Made by a program: the position numbers and the translations under genes. DNA of 54,032 nt from a virus: IMG/VR virus record IMGVR_UViG_3300049914_000058, positions 1 to 54,032 of that record; one strand, 5' to 3'. Shown in pieces: positions 1-8,204 of the stretch. Numbering within the stretch: position 1 is the first letter of the stretch; each line of letters opens with the position of its first letter. The notes below the pieces were generated by a model, which made no database searches, was not told the origin of the DNA, and worked only from the letters and a program-made list of their open reading frames with translations.

Positions 1-192
1 TTATGAGGTAATTGAAAAGGCCGGTTTTGTGGCAGAAACTAAAATCGGCGTAGGATTTGACCCCTCTGTGCAAAAAATAGTTGTTACCGATTTTTCTGGT
101 GAGTGCGATTGCGAAAAATTGGACAAAGATTGCGAGTGCGGCCATAAGCCAGAACTGCAAGCCTTTGCAGAACTTTGTGAGAAATATGGCAA
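1..192. repeat. Left copy of 192-bp terminal overlap (circularisation)
   Basis: Bases 1-192 equal 53841-54032 except for position 65 (T) versus 53905 (G). A coding sequence is continuous through it. The simplest reading is that a circular or circularly permuted genome was assembled past its own start; the true unit is 53,840 bp. Confidence 0.93.
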
Positions 193-283
193 TTTGATTG
201 CCGAAAGAGCCGTTGAAGCCGGTTCTGACGCCGCACAAGCCAAATCCGATGAATTTGTTAAGGAGGGAAATTTTTTGAGGTAA
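1..283 (+). CDS. Acidic Cys-containing hypothetical protein, C-terminal part (gene crosses the circle junction)
   Basis: This is the 3' part of a gene whose start lies at 53731 near the other end of the window; the reading frame enters at base 2. Joined through the 192-bp terminal overlap the product is 130 residues. The centre has a short acidic Cys-rich stretch (CDCEKLDKDCECGH) that could bind a metal. The C-terminus is helical and acidic. It ends 7 bp before the IS1595-type Zn-ribbon gene and lies inside the segment bounded by inverted repeats. I do not recognise the family. The mismatch at base 65 changes a codon from Ala (right copy) to Ser (left copy). Confidence 0.8.
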   Translation, partial: YEVIEKAGFVAETKIGVGFDPSVQKIVVTDFSGECDCEKLDKDCECGHKPELQAFAELCEKYGNLIAERAVEAGSDAAQAKSDEFVKEGNFLR

Positions 284-290
284 AATTATT

Positions 291-662
291 ATGGAAACTC
301 CAAACTTTGCCGACCTTGATATTTGCGAAAACTTTATGCGGGATATTAAATGGCACGGTGATGAGCCTGCCTGCCCGCATTGCGGCAGTAAACGAATTGG
401 CGAAGTAAAGACCCGCCGCTTGCTCCGCTGTAAAGACTGCCGCAAACAGTTTTCGTCTAAAGTCGGAACGATTTTTGAGGACAGCCCGCTTGGTTTGGAT
501 AAGTGGTTTGTGGCTGTTTGGGCTATCGCAAATTGCAAGAACGGAATCAGTAGCCACGAGCTTGGCCGTGCAATCGGCGTTACACAAAGGACGGCTTGGT
601 TTATGTTGCACAGAATCCGTGCTGCTATTGATAACGACGCAGGATTTATGGGAAAGGTTTAA
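291..662 (+). CDS. IS1595-type transposase N-terminal Zn-ribbon/HTH protein lacking the DDE domain
   Basis: The 123-residue product matches the DNA-binding half of IS1595-family transposases. A zinc ribbon has C28xxC31 and C47xxC50 with the typical RCKDCRKQFS block, followed by the VGTIFEDS motif. A helix-turn-helix region at about residues 85-112 contains the characteristic GVTQRTAWFMLHRIR. In full transposases the ISXO2-type DDE domain starts right after this helix; here the frame stops 11 residues later. It could therefore be a truncated transposase, a transposition repressor, or a domesticated phage regulator. It lies 7 bp after the upstream gene and 4 bp before the next, as in an operon. 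Confidence 0.85.
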   Translation: METPNFADLDICENFMRDIKWHGDEPACPHCGSKRIGEVKTRRLLRCKDCRKQFSSKVGTIFEDSPLGLDKWFVAVWAIANCKNGISSHELGRAIGVTQRTAWFMLHRIRAAIDNDAGFMGKV

Positions 663-666
663 AGTT

Positions 667-804
667 ATGGAAGAAAATCGCAGACCAAAAGGAATTGGCA
701 AATTTACAGAACTGCTAAGCAGATTGGTCGCTGTCCCAAAAGAAGCGGTCGAGCAGAGAATCGCCGCCAAAAAAGCAGCTCGCAAATTACGTCTTAAAAA
801 ATAA
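667..804 (+). CDS. Small basic protein downstream of the transposase fragment
   Basis: 45 residues, very rich in Lys and Arg at the C-terminus (AAKKAARKLRLKK). The central block LLSRLVAVPKEAVEQR resembles small helical proteins often found beside IS1595-type transposases, by my recollection of such pairs. The ATG at 667 lies 4 bp after the preceding stop. A longer frame from 475 would overlap the Zn-ribbon gene and is unlikely. Function unknown; it is probably a small DNA-associated partner. Confidence 0.6.
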   Translation: MEENRRPKGIGKFTELLSRLVAVPKEAVEQRIAAKKAARKLRLKK

Positions 805-805
805 C

Positions 806-814
806 TTATCCACA
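806..814 (+). promoter_or_regulatory. Consensus DnaA-box sequence
   Basis: TTATCCACA, the classic bacterial DnaA box, lies in the intergenic region just after the basic small gene and before the right inverted repeat. Only one copy is present here, so origin function is not shown. Confidence 0.25.
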
Positions 815-834
815 TTTTAAATTTAGCCTTTTTT

Positions 835-862
835 ATTTTGGTGCGTCAGGTGATTTATTACC
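835..862 (-). repeat. Right terminal inverted repeat of IS1595-like element
   Basis: Reverse complement matches 53498-53525 at 23 of 28 positions and includes the identical core TGACGCACCA. It lies in an intergenic region and is followed directly by AAAAAATA at 863-870. Confidence 0.6.
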
Positions 863-904
863 AAAAAATACTACTAATAGTATAAATTTTTAAAATCTTC
901 ACTT

Positions 905-922
905 TGTAACTATTTCGTTACA
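905..922. promoter_or_regulatory. Perfect dyad (possible operator) with -10-like box downstream
   Basis: TGTAAC, 6-bp spacer, GTTACA is a perfect palindrome 44 bp before the ATG at 966. A TATAAT lies at 944-949. The best -35 candidate (TTACAC at 918-923) overlaps the dyad, with a long 20-bp spacer, so the promoter call is weak. The arrangement would suit a repressor site. Confidence 0.35.
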
Positions 923-965
923 CACATCTTTACCAGCCCAGACTATAATACAATCAAGGTCTGTT

Positions 966-1172
966 ATGACATTTGGACCGCAAACATCATCGTCACTGGA
1001 CGAGGCCAGAAGAAGCCAAGGAAAATATCGGACAAGAAACGACAATTTGCCGAAGGAAGACCCTGAAAGTGAAAAGGCAAGACGGTTTGAAATCGACTTT
1101 ATGAATCAGATGGAAGACGACCTTATACGTGAAGGTCGGCATAATTATCAACCTGAGCCAAAGGCGGACTAA
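966..1172 (+). CDS. Hypothetical hydrophilic protein
   Basis: 68 residues, highly charged, no Cys, no membrane segment. AAGG at 956-959 gives a plausible ribosome site 6 bp before the ATG. It stops exactly one base before the next start, and is the first gene of the rightward block running into the terminase genes. Family not recognised. Confidence 0.6.
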   Translation: MTFGPQTSSSLDEARRSQGKYRTRNDNLPKEDPESEKARRFEIDFMNQMEDDLIREGRHNYQPEPKAD

Positions 1173-1364
1173 ATGGCTTATGACCAAATGCTGATTTTGC
1201 AGGACATCACAAAGGGAATTGAAAGCATTACCGCAAATTTATTCAGATTATCAATCAATCAAACACTGGAGCAAAAGAAAGTAATCCAGGCGGCACAAGT
1301 AACATTAGGCGAATTTGTTGATGATGTTGACGAAGTAAGAGAGGAATTTGATGGGACGACCTAA
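1173..1364 (+). CDS. Hypothetical helical protein
   Basis: 63 residues, predicted largely alpha-helical with an acidic C-terminus (FVDDVDEVREEFDG). The start ATG follows the upstream TAA directly, and the 3' end overlaps the next gene by 14 bp, so translation of the three is probably coupled. It resembles small phage coiled-coil proteins in composition only; no family assigned. Confidence 0.6.
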   Translation: MAYDQMLILQDITKGIESITANLFRLSINQTLEQKKVIQAAQVTLGEFVDDVDEVREEFDGTT

Positions 1365-4300
1365 AAAAACACTTGTTTTTGCAATTTTATTATTGACATA
1401 CTCCACCTGTTTTGGTGCTGCATACAGTGGTTCTGGTGCCGGTACAGAGGTTAGTCCTTATATAATAAACACTTATGCTCAACTGTTGGAATTTGGTCAG
1501 CCGGGTTACGGTTGTGATGCTAATTTAACGTCATACTGGAAGCTCGGTGCTGACGTGAACGCCCTTGCGTCTTCAACTCTCGACGGAGGAACTGGTTGGC
1601 GACCTGTCGGCACGTCAGCTACACCTTTTACCGGTGGATTTGACGGCGACTGCTGCACAATTGACCATATCACAATCGCAAGGGGAACTACCGATTATGT
1701 TGGTTTTTTCGGTAAAATAACAGGCGATGACATAAAAAATTTAGGTCTTTTGAATGTTGTAATACACGGCAAAGACTATACTGGTGGCTTAGTTGGTTAC
1801 GATGCGTTAGGTGCAAGTAATACTATCAGCAAATGCTGGACTACAGGCTCTGTTAGTGGTGAGGTTCGGACAGGGGGCCTTGTTGGTTATGAATATGTTG
1901 CTGCTATAATAACGAATTGTTATTCCCAATGTTCCGTTACGGGTACAAACAGGATAGGTGGTTTTGCAGGAATGCAATTCACAACAATAAATTGTTATTC
2001 AACAGGTGCAGTTACGGGCGATAGTAATTTGGGCGGATTTTCGGGTGTTAAGAGCGTTGGAAATATAAGCAACTGCTTTTGGGACACTCAAACATCAGGT
2101 CAAGCAACCTCTGCCGGCGGCACGGGCAAGACTACAGCGAACATGAAGAAACAAGCAACTTTTGTGAGTTGGGACTTTACGAATCTTTGGGGTATCGTAG
2201 AAAATTCGACTTATCCTTATTTCATAACGGCTGCTACGGTATGTACTGTGCCAAACATTGTAGATACAGTGCAGGCTGATGCTAACGCCGCTATTTTAGG
2301 TGCTGGTTTTGTGATAGGGACAATAACTACCGCATACCGGACAGTTGAGAATGATATTGTTGACGGCAATATCATGAGTCAAGACCCATCAACTGGCGTT
2401 AAAACCTGCGGTTCGGATGTTAATTATGTGGTGTCGCTGGGCGGGCCTGCCGTACCAGACATTGTCGGAGAAACTAAAACGGATGCTAATGCTATAATTG
2501 CCGCCGATGCTAACTTCTATTTGGGCGATATTACCACAGCATACAGCAACAGTGTTGCTTCTGGTGTGGTTATCAGTCAAGACCCAGCGGCTGGTACGAC
2601 CACTGGCTACTCAGGCGACCAGATAGATTATGTCGCTTCATTAGGCAAACCTGCCGTGCCGGATATTGTTAATCACAGCAAGACTGACGCAAACAGTCAT
2701 ATCACAGGGGTCGATAGTCTTGTTGTTGGTACGATAACCGTTGCGTGCTGTAATAACGTAACAAGCGGTCTGGTGATAAGTTCAAATCCTGTCGCTACGA
2801 CTCTGGTTGATATAGGTTCGGCTGTTGATTATGTCGTATCTACTGGCAGGCCGACAGTGCCTGATGTGGTCAATCAAACAGAAGCAAATGCAATAATACT
2901 CATAAATGCAGTTTCCTACATTAGTTATGGTACGCATACTCACGCTTACAGCGGCAGTATTGTTTCAGGTAATGTTATAAGTCAATCTTCAGTGGGTGTA
3001 CAAAACTGCGGGACTGTAGTTAATTTGGTTATATCGACTGGCACGACATACAGATATTTAACTGCTTCGTCAGGTGCAAATGGTACTGTTACTACACCAG
3101 GCATAGGCACTTACCCCTACAACGATGGCAGTTCTGCTTATATCGTTGCTACTCCAGGCGAAGCTCGGCATTTTACTATCTGGACTGGTACGGCCGCTAC
3201 TGCCGGTAAAATTACCAATGTTTATGACTATAACACTTATGTTCTGATGGACGCTGATTATACAGTTATTGCTAATTTTTATACTAATCCTGGCACTTTG
3301 ATTATAGCGGCTGGTACGACAGATTGTGCCTGTGTAGGCAGTTGTAATGGTGGTGTTGTAACAACGCCAGGTTTAGGTCTGTTTGGTTATATTACAGGTG
3401 CATCTGCCACTTTATTAGCTGTACCGAGTGCTCATTATCATTTCGTGAACTGGACTGACGCGGATGTAGGCCCTAATCTCGGCCTGCCGAGCCTGGATGT
3501 GAACGATGCCAATGCCGCTTCAACGAATATTACAATGGATGCTAACTATTCGTTATTAGCGAATTTTACAGTGGATACAAACTCACTGGTTATATCTGCG
3601 GCAGGTGGTGGGACGATAACAACACCTTCAGGAGGCGAAGGTACATACTCTTACAAATATAGTTGCGATGCGAACATCATAGCTTTAGCAGGTACTAACA
3701 GCACTTTCAGTAACTGGACAGGCACAGCGGTAACGGCTGGCAAAGTTGACGATGTCAATGCTATTCATACGCACGTCTTGATGGATAATAATTATACGGT
3801 AATAGCCAATTTCGATGTAAACGATCCAAACATTCCTATAGCTCATTGGCCGTTAGATGATAATGCTGATACTAACGTAGTTGTTGATATACAGGGTTAT
3901 GCCAACGGTATTTTGCACGGTACAAATGATTATACATCTGCACATCACGTTGCAGGCAAGGTTGGTACAGGTGCTTTTGATTTTAATGGTGTTACGGATT
4001 ATGTGGATGTAAGTAATACAATTACTGCATTGGCGAATTTAACTAAAGGTACGATTAGTCTTTGGGTAAATCCGATTATATTGGTAGCTGGACTCGACCA
4101 GTCCTATGTGGTCATAACCGATAATAATAATCTTACATTTCTTAGAATGTATTTTTATAGAGATGAGGAAACCCCGACGTATGTAATTCTTATGATGAAT
4201 TTTTATGTGGATAATGGTGAGAAATGGAACTTTATTGGTGATGCGTTACCAAGTTCATTTTTTAATGTTTGGAACCATTTTGTTTTAGTTCATAATGGTA

Positions 4301-4602
4301 CGAGACCATATTTGTATATAAACGGTCAAGAAGAATCACACGATTGGTTTTTTTCGGTAGATAGTACCAAATGGTTTAAAGCACTTTTTACTGATGCTAC
4401 GGCCAAAGCAAATATAGTATCTTTAGGGGGAACTCCATCATTAGCAAGTGTATTTTTTTCTGGTTCTCTCGACGATGTCATTATTTACGCTAAGGCATTG
4501 AGTGCTGCCGAAGTTTGGGATTTATATTGCGATGGTTGCCCTGAATGTGCAGGGTGCCTTAAAAAGAATCACGGTTGGTTAGGCGAATGGCTTGGCAAAT
4601 AA
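1351..4602 (+). CDS. Giant secreted multidomain protein: GLUG, PASTA-like, InlB-type and LamG domains
   Basis: 1083 residues. The N-terminus (about 1-23) is a sec signal peptide. Then come GLUG-type repeats (about 100-235, with YVGFFGKI, TGGLVGYD and the block NCFWDTQTSG), about four PASTA-like repeats (about 297-565, each beginning VPDIV or similar and ending in a DYVVS-type strand), InlB-B/bacterial-repeat units (about 567-825, each with a NFT/NFY ending), and a LamG/concanavalin-like domain (about 828-1060, starting HWPLDD). A Cys cluster (CDGCPECAGC) is near the end. All are adhesion or glycan-binding folds. ATG 1351 was chosen over TTG 1348 because GAGAGG lies 8-10 bp upstream. It sits beside TerS in the late block, so it may be a receptor-binding or decoration protein, yet it looks like a Planctomycete surface protein captured by the phage. 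Confidence 0.8.
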   Translation: MGRPKKTLVFAILLLTYSTCFGAAYSGSGAGTEVSPYIINTYAQLLEFGQPGYGCDANLTSYWKLGADVNALASSTLDGGTGWRPVGTSATPFTGGFDGDCCTIDHITIARGTTDYVGFFGKITGDDIKNLGLLNVVIHGKDYTGGLVGYDALGASNTISKCWTTGSVSGEVRTGGLVGYEYVAAIITNCYSQCSVTGTNRIGGFAGMQFTTINCYSTGAVTGDSNLGGFSGVKSVGNISNCFWDTQTSGQATSAGGTGKTTANMKKQATFVSWDFTNLWGIVENSTYPYFITAATVCTVPNIVDTVQADANAAILGAGFVIGTITTAYRTVENDIVDGNIMSQDPSTGVKTCGSDVNYVVSLGGPAVPDIVGETKTDANAIIAADANFYLGDITTAYSNSVASGVVISQDPAAGTTTGYSGDQIDYVASLGKPAVPDIVNHSKTDANSHITGVDSLVVGTITVACCNNVTSGLVISSNPVATTLVDIGSAVDYVVSTGRPTVPDVVNQTEANAIILINAVSYISYGTHTHAYSGSIVSGNVISQSSVGVQNCGTVVNLVISTGTTYRYLTASSGANGTVTTPGIGTYPYNDGSSAYIVATPGEARHFTIWTGTAATAGKITNVYDYNTYVLMDADYTVIANFYTNPGTLIIAAGTTDCACVGSCNGGVVTTPGLGLFGYITGASATLLAVPSAHYHFVNWTDADVGPNLGLPSLDVNDANAASTNITMDANYSLLANFTVDTNSLVISAAGGGTITTPSGGEGTYSYKYSCDANIIALAGTNSTFSNWTGTAVTAGKVDDVNAIHTHVLMDNNYTVIANFDVNDPNIPIAHWPLDDNADTNVVVDIQGYANGILHGTNDYTSAHHVAGKVGTGAFDFNGVTDYVDVSNTITALANLTKGTISLWVNPIILVAGLDQSYVVITDNNNLTFLRMYFYRDEETPTYVILMMNFYVDNGEKWNFIGDALPSSFFNVWNHFVLVHNGTRPYLYINGQEESHDWFFSVDSTKWFKALFTDATAKANIVSLGGTPSLASVFFSGSLDDVIIYAKALSAAEVWDLYCDGCPECAGCLKKNHGWLGEWLGK

Positions 4603-4628
4603 CAATTTTTCAATTACGGAGATTAAAC

Positions 4629-5090
4629 ATGAAGAATAATAACAGATTCCTGATAGTGCTTGGTATAGTATTTCTACTGATAAGTCTCGTATTGGCGAGT
4701 ACTACCATAACGGAGACGGTAGAAAATAGGGATATACACAAAGTAACTATTACTACTACGGACGCAAATTCAAGCGTGCCTGGAAGGTTGACGACTCTCG
4801 ACCTTTACGGTATATGGTTAAGATTAGGCGTGGAATTGTCAACATCTGGTACGGTAGCCAGCCCCAATAACATAGACCTGGTAATCCGCGATGAGTTTGA
4901 TACTACACTTATCAGCGATACCAACGTAACCGATGGATTGAGATATTCGCCCGTGAGTTACGGTGCAGATACAAACGATTCTGCTCTTGGTATTCCAGTA
5001 GCCGGACCGATAGATGTAAACTGGTCGCAACTCGAACCTAACCAAGTGGCTAAATTTATATTTTGGTATAAGAGTGGGCGTGGATGGTAG
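4629..5090 (+). CDS. Exported or membrane-anchored hypothetical protein
   Basis: 153 residues with a hydrophobic N-terminus (RFLIVLGIVFLLISLVLA) that is a signal peptide or membrane anchor. The rest is beta-rich (Thr/Asn/Asp) and resembles a small jelly-roll or fibre-tip domain. ATG 4629 was chosen because GGAG lies 7 bp upstream; the upstream extension overlaps the previous gene. The 3' end overlaps TerS by 7 bp. Probably works with the preceding adhesin; function unknown. Confidence 0.65.
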   Translation: MKNNNRFLIVLGIVFLLISLVLASTTITETVENRDIHKVTITTTDANSSVPGRLTTLDLYGIWLRLGVELSTSGTVASPNNIDLVIRDEFDTTLISDTNVTDGLRYSPVSYGADTNDSALGIPVAGPIDVNWSQLEPNQVAKFIFWYKSGRGW

Positions 5091-5695
5091 ATATGACTGA
5101 AAAAGCCAAAAAACAGGTCAGAGAGCAAAAATCAGCCTTGCAGGATAAGGCACGATTGAAGAAGTCTGAACAGGCCATATCAAGCATACCCTTAAAATTA
5201 ACTGCTAAACAAGAGATGTTTTGTAATGAATACCTGATAGACTTAAACGCTACGCAAGCGGCAATAAGGGCAAAATATCCTAAAAAAACCGCTCGGCAAA
5301 TGGGAACTGAAAACCTGTCAAAACCTGTCATTCAAGATAGAATAAGTCAACTTCAAAGACAACTTCAAAAAGATTGTGATGTTACTCCTGCCGATGTGAT
5401 TAACGAACTCAAAAAGATAGGCTTTGCGAATATACAAGATTGTATTTCAGATGATAATGAGATTGTTGATATATCTAAAATACCAAAGGACAAGGCCGCT
5501 GCGATAGAATCGGTTCAGTCCGACATACGCCACGATGGGGGAAAATCGAAAGGATACACCGAAAAAGTAAAAGTGAAGTTTCATAGTAAGGTACAGGCTC
5601 TTGAGAACATTGGTAAACACCTCGGAATATTTGAGAAGGATAATAAACAGAAAAGTATTGCTCTGCCTGCGATAATTATAACGAGAAGGGCATAA
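5084..5695 (+). CDS. terS: Terminase small subunit
   Basis: 203 residues. The central segment (LTAKQEMFCNEYLIDLNATQ at about 45-64) is the hallmark of the Terminase_2 small-subunit family: a helix-turn-helix DNA-binding domain that recognises packaging sites and loads TerL. The region after it (TPADVINELKKIGFANIQD) is the usual oligomerisation part. An ATG at 5093 is an alternative start. Its stop overlaps the TerL start by one base (TAATGG), the standard terS-terL order. Confidence 0.93.
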   Translation: MVDMTEKAKKQVREQKSALQDKARLKKSEQAISSIPLKLTAKQEMFCNEYLIDLNATQAAIRAKYPKKTARQMGTENLSKPVIQDRISQLQRQLQKDCDVTPADVINELKKIGFANIQDCISDDNEIVDISKIPKDKAAAIESVQSDIRHDGGKSKGYTEKVKVKFHSKVQALENIGKHLGIFEKDNKQKSIALPAIIITRRA

Positions 5696-8145
5696 TGGAA
5701 TTTGGCGATAAACAATACGAGGCAATAGACATTTTGAACGACCCTGCTGTTGATGAATTACTATTAGGTGGCGCAAAAGGTGGTTCAAAAGCAAGTCCGT
5801 TAACAGCAATAGTTTATACTCCATTCGGCCCCAAAAAAATGGGTGATATACAAATAGGAGACCGAGTAAGTAATCCAGATGGGTCGATAGCAAAAGTAGT
5901 AGGAGTGTGGCCGCAAGGAATTAAAAAGATTGCTTGTGTTGTAATGGATGACGGGGCGAGTGTTCGTGTAAGCTGGGAGCATCTTTGGTTGTATAAAATT
6001 AGGGGTAAAACGAGATTTAGAAAATTGGCCGTCTCCGACAGACCAACGCAATATAAAATTGGAACAACTAAGCAATTATTTGATTTGGTTAAAAAAGGCG
6101 TGAGGATACAGATACCAATTACGCAGCCCGTTCAATTTACAATAGCTTCAAATAATCCAGAAATTACTTGGCCGCTTGAACCTTATACATTAGGCATACT
6201 TTTAGGTGATGGGCATATAGGTAACGGTTCAGTTACGATTACATCTGCCGACCCTTCTATTGTTGAAGGAATGGCCGTAAGAAGTATCAGCAGGAAAAGC
6301 AATAACTTGGCGTGTTCTTATCGTATGCCACTTGATATTCGCGACAAATGCAAAAGTCTGGGTTTGTGTGGTAAACGCTCGTGGGAGAAGTTTATTCCAT
6401 CACAATATAAAATTTGCACTCTGTCTATGCGACAGTCGTTAATGCAAGGATTGATGGATACTGATGGTAGCGCAGACAAAAGAGGGCATTCTTCTTACAC
6501 GACCACCAGTGAACAATTATCAAAAGATGTTCAGTGGTTGGCTTGGAGTTTAGGATACAAGGCAAATATAATAAGTAGGATACCAAAATATACATACAAG
6601 GGCATTAAGAAAGAAGGTCGTCTTGCTTATACTGTATATATCAAAGGCAATAGCCACGAACAGCTTTTTAGGTTGGAGCGAAAACAGAAACGGGCAGAAC
6701 AGGCATATTTAGGTAATGGCATCAATGGGGGAAGTGATAGGGTTAGGCATATTATTTCCATTACTCCTGATGGCAAAGAAGAAGCCCAGTGTATAACTGT
6801 GGACAATCCCAATGGGTTGTACATAACGGATGACTTTATCGTAACGCATAACAGTGTAACGGGCTGTTGGTTGCTATTTACGATGTGTTATGCCATCGCC
6901 AGAGAGTTTTGGCCTGATAAACCACCTAAAGAGCCTGTGCAGATAGCGTGGATGGGGCGTAAGATAGCCGCAGATTTCAGTAAGACCACACTTGAAACGT
7001 GGCGAAGAATCATACCGCCTGAGTATTATGAGATTAAAGGCAGGCCGGAGGAAATCGTAATTGCTGATAGAGTTAAGATAATCACCGGCGGCCTTGACAG
7101 CAGGGATGAAGTAGAAAAATTCAATTCAATGGAATTGGCCGTAGCGTTCTTAGACCAAGCCGAAGAAACAAGCCGAGAGGATGTTGCCTGTTTACGAGCT
7201 ACATTCCGACTTCACATCAACGGCAAACTCATAAAAGGCAAACTGATAATGAGTTGCAATCCTCGACAATGCTGGCTTAAAGAGGAATTTATACTCAATC
7301 CTAAACCTAACCAGCGGTTTCTTCAAATGCTTTATACGGATAATCCTTTCATTGACCATGATGATTATGCCAGAAGACTTGATACGGCTTATTCTTTTAG
7401 ACCTGCACTATTAAGAGCCTACAAAGAAGGCGACTGGAACGCCGTTGAAGACCCAGAGCAGATAATCAAGTCCGAATGGCTTAATCAAGTCAAGATAAGG
7501 CCCTACTATGACCCATTTATTAAGGAATATCTGGTTATTGACTGTGCAAGGTTTGGGGACGACAACACAATCATTTTGCGGATGAAAAACGCTGAAATAG
7601 CAGAAAAAGTTGTGATGCCGTACTGTGATACTACGCAGATAGAGTCTAAAGCCGCCCAGATGAGTTTCGCCAATGGTAATCTGCCTATCGTGGTCGAAAG
7701 TATCGGTGCAGACCTCGGAGCAGGCGTGGTTGACCATTTAAGGGGAGCGGGTAAGACTATATATGAGTTCTGCCCTAATGCCGCCGCTCCGCTTATGGAG
7801 GAAGAAAACTATGGTAATTTAAGGTGTTGGGCATGGGCTAATGCGGCCAAGAAGTTGGAAAAGGGTATTCTTGACGAAGTGCATAATGTTCATTTATGCA
7901 CACACAACATAGACGAAAGGACCATAACTCAATTATGCGCGATAAGATACCAGTATAAGAACGGTAAGTTATATGTGGAAGATAAGGCGGAGATTAAGAA
8001 ACCAAAGCGATTAGGTTGTTCTCCTGATGATGCCGATACTTATGTTATAGCTTTATGGGCTTACGACCAGATACCAGTACCATTTCCGAAAAGTGAACGA
8101 GAACAAAGGCTTGAAACCAAGAGAAAAGACCCGATGTTGATGTAA
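5695..8145 (+). CDS. terL: Terminase large subunit interrupted by an intein
   Basis: 816 residues as translated, about 462 after splicing. The packaging ATPase has its Walker A loop (GGAKGGSK then SVTG) split between K32 and S387 by the intein at residues 33-386. Walker B is AFLDQAEE (484-491). The C-terminal nuclease begins with LVIDCARFGDD (about 613-623), giving the metal-binding Asp of an RNase H-like fold. The motor pumps DNA into the procapsid through the portal and cuts the concatemer. The ATPase can only become active after splicing. The following gene is a 12-codon endonuclease relic, so this locus has been hit repeatedly by homing elements. Confidence 0.95.
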   Translation: MEFGDKQYEAIDILNDPAVDELLLGGAKGGSKASPLTAIVYTPFGPKKMGDIQIGDRVSNPDGSIAKVVGVWPQGIKKIACVVMDDGASVRVSWEHLWLYKIRGKTRFRKLAVSDRPTQYKIGTTKQLFDLVKKGVRIQIPITQPVQFTIASNNPEITWPLEPYTLGILLGDGHIGNGSVTITSADPSIVEGMAVRSISRKSNNLACSYRMPLDIRDKCKSLGLCGKRSWEKFIPSQYKICTLSMRQSLMQGLMDTDGSADKRGHSSYTTTSEQLSKDVQWLAWSLGYKANIISRIPKYTYKGIKKEGRLAYTVYIKGNSHEQLFRLERKQKRAEQAYLGNGINGGSDRVRHIISITPDGKEEAQCITVDNPNGLYITDDFIVTHNSVTGCWLLFTMCYAIAREFWPDKPPKEPVQIAWMGRKIAADFSKTTLETWRRIIPPEYYEIKGRPEEIVIADRVKIITGGLDSRDEVEKFNSMELAVAFLDQAEETSREDVACLRATFRLHINGKLIKGKLIMSCNPRQCWLKEEFILNPKPNQRFLQMLYTDNPFIDHDDYARRLDTAYSFRPALLRAYKEGDWNAVEDPEQIIKSEWLNQVKIRPYYDPFIKEYLVIDCARFGDDNTIILRMKNAEIAEKVVMPYCDTTQIESKAAQMSFANGNLPIVVESIGADLGAGVVDHLRGAGKTIYEFCPNAAAPLMEEENYGNLRCWAWANAAKKLEKGILDEVHNVHLCTHNIDERTITQLCAIRYQYKNGKLYVEDKAEIKKPKRLGCSPDDADTYVIALWAYDQIPVPFPKSEREQRLETKRKDPMLM
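5791..6852 (+). other. Class 3 intein with LAGLIDADG homing endonuclease domain, inserted in the TerL P-loop
   Basis: 354 residues (33-386 of the precursor). It begins with Ala, not Cys or Ser (A33 SPLTAIVYTPFG). It has the Hint-domain block KKMGDIQIGDRV, block B EHLW (H96, W98), two LAGLIDADG motifs (LGILLGDG 166-173 and LMQGLMDTDG 249-258), block F QCITVDNPNGLYITDDF (C366), and ends VTHN followed by Ser+1. W98, C366 and T384 form the Trp-Cys-Thr triad that defines class 3 inteins, in which the block F Cys starts splicing instead of residue 1. Both endonuclease motifs keep their acidic residues, so homing activity is plausible. Confidence 0.92.
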
Positions 8146-8158
8146 AAGGTATTAAAAA

Positions 8159-8197
8159 ATGAAGAAAATTCAATTAACGCAAGGACAGGTTGCTTAA
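8159..8197 (+). pseudogene. Relic of an HNH-AP2 homing endonuclease (first 12 codons only)
   Basis: The peptide MKKIQLTQGQVA then TAA matches the N-terminus of the three full endonucleases at 34874 (MREIPLTQGKVA), 39801 (MKLIPLTQGLFA) and 44101 (MKKIPLSQEQFA). Nothing downstream resembles the rest of the family. It is best read as the scar of a deleted or degraded homing gene immediately behind terL. Confidence 0.6.
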
Positions 8198-8204
8198 TGA
8201 TGTG

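Larger units (their letters stand above)
1..862. mobile_element. Right part of putative IS1595-like (non-autonomous) element; left part is 53498-54032
   Basis: Across the circle junction, 53498-53840 plus 1-862 gives a segment of about 1205 bp. Its ends are imperfect inverted repeats (53498-53525 and 835-862) sharing the core TGACGCACCA and matching at 23 of 28 positions. It is flanked by an 8-bp direct repeat AAAAAATA (53490-53497 and 863-870). IS1595-family elements are known to make 8-bp A+T-rich target duplications, and the segment carries the N-terminal half of an IS1595-type transposase. No DDE catalytic domain is present, so it would need help in trans or is domesticated. The direct repeat is simple sequence and could be chance. 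Confidence 0.55.

Noticed and set aside
475-666. Upstream extension of the small basic gene
   Set aside because: Lies out of frame across the Zn-ribbon gene, whose coding is well supported.
4206-4214. DnaA-box sequence on the minus strand
   Set aside because: Inside the adhesin coding region and isolated; chance match.
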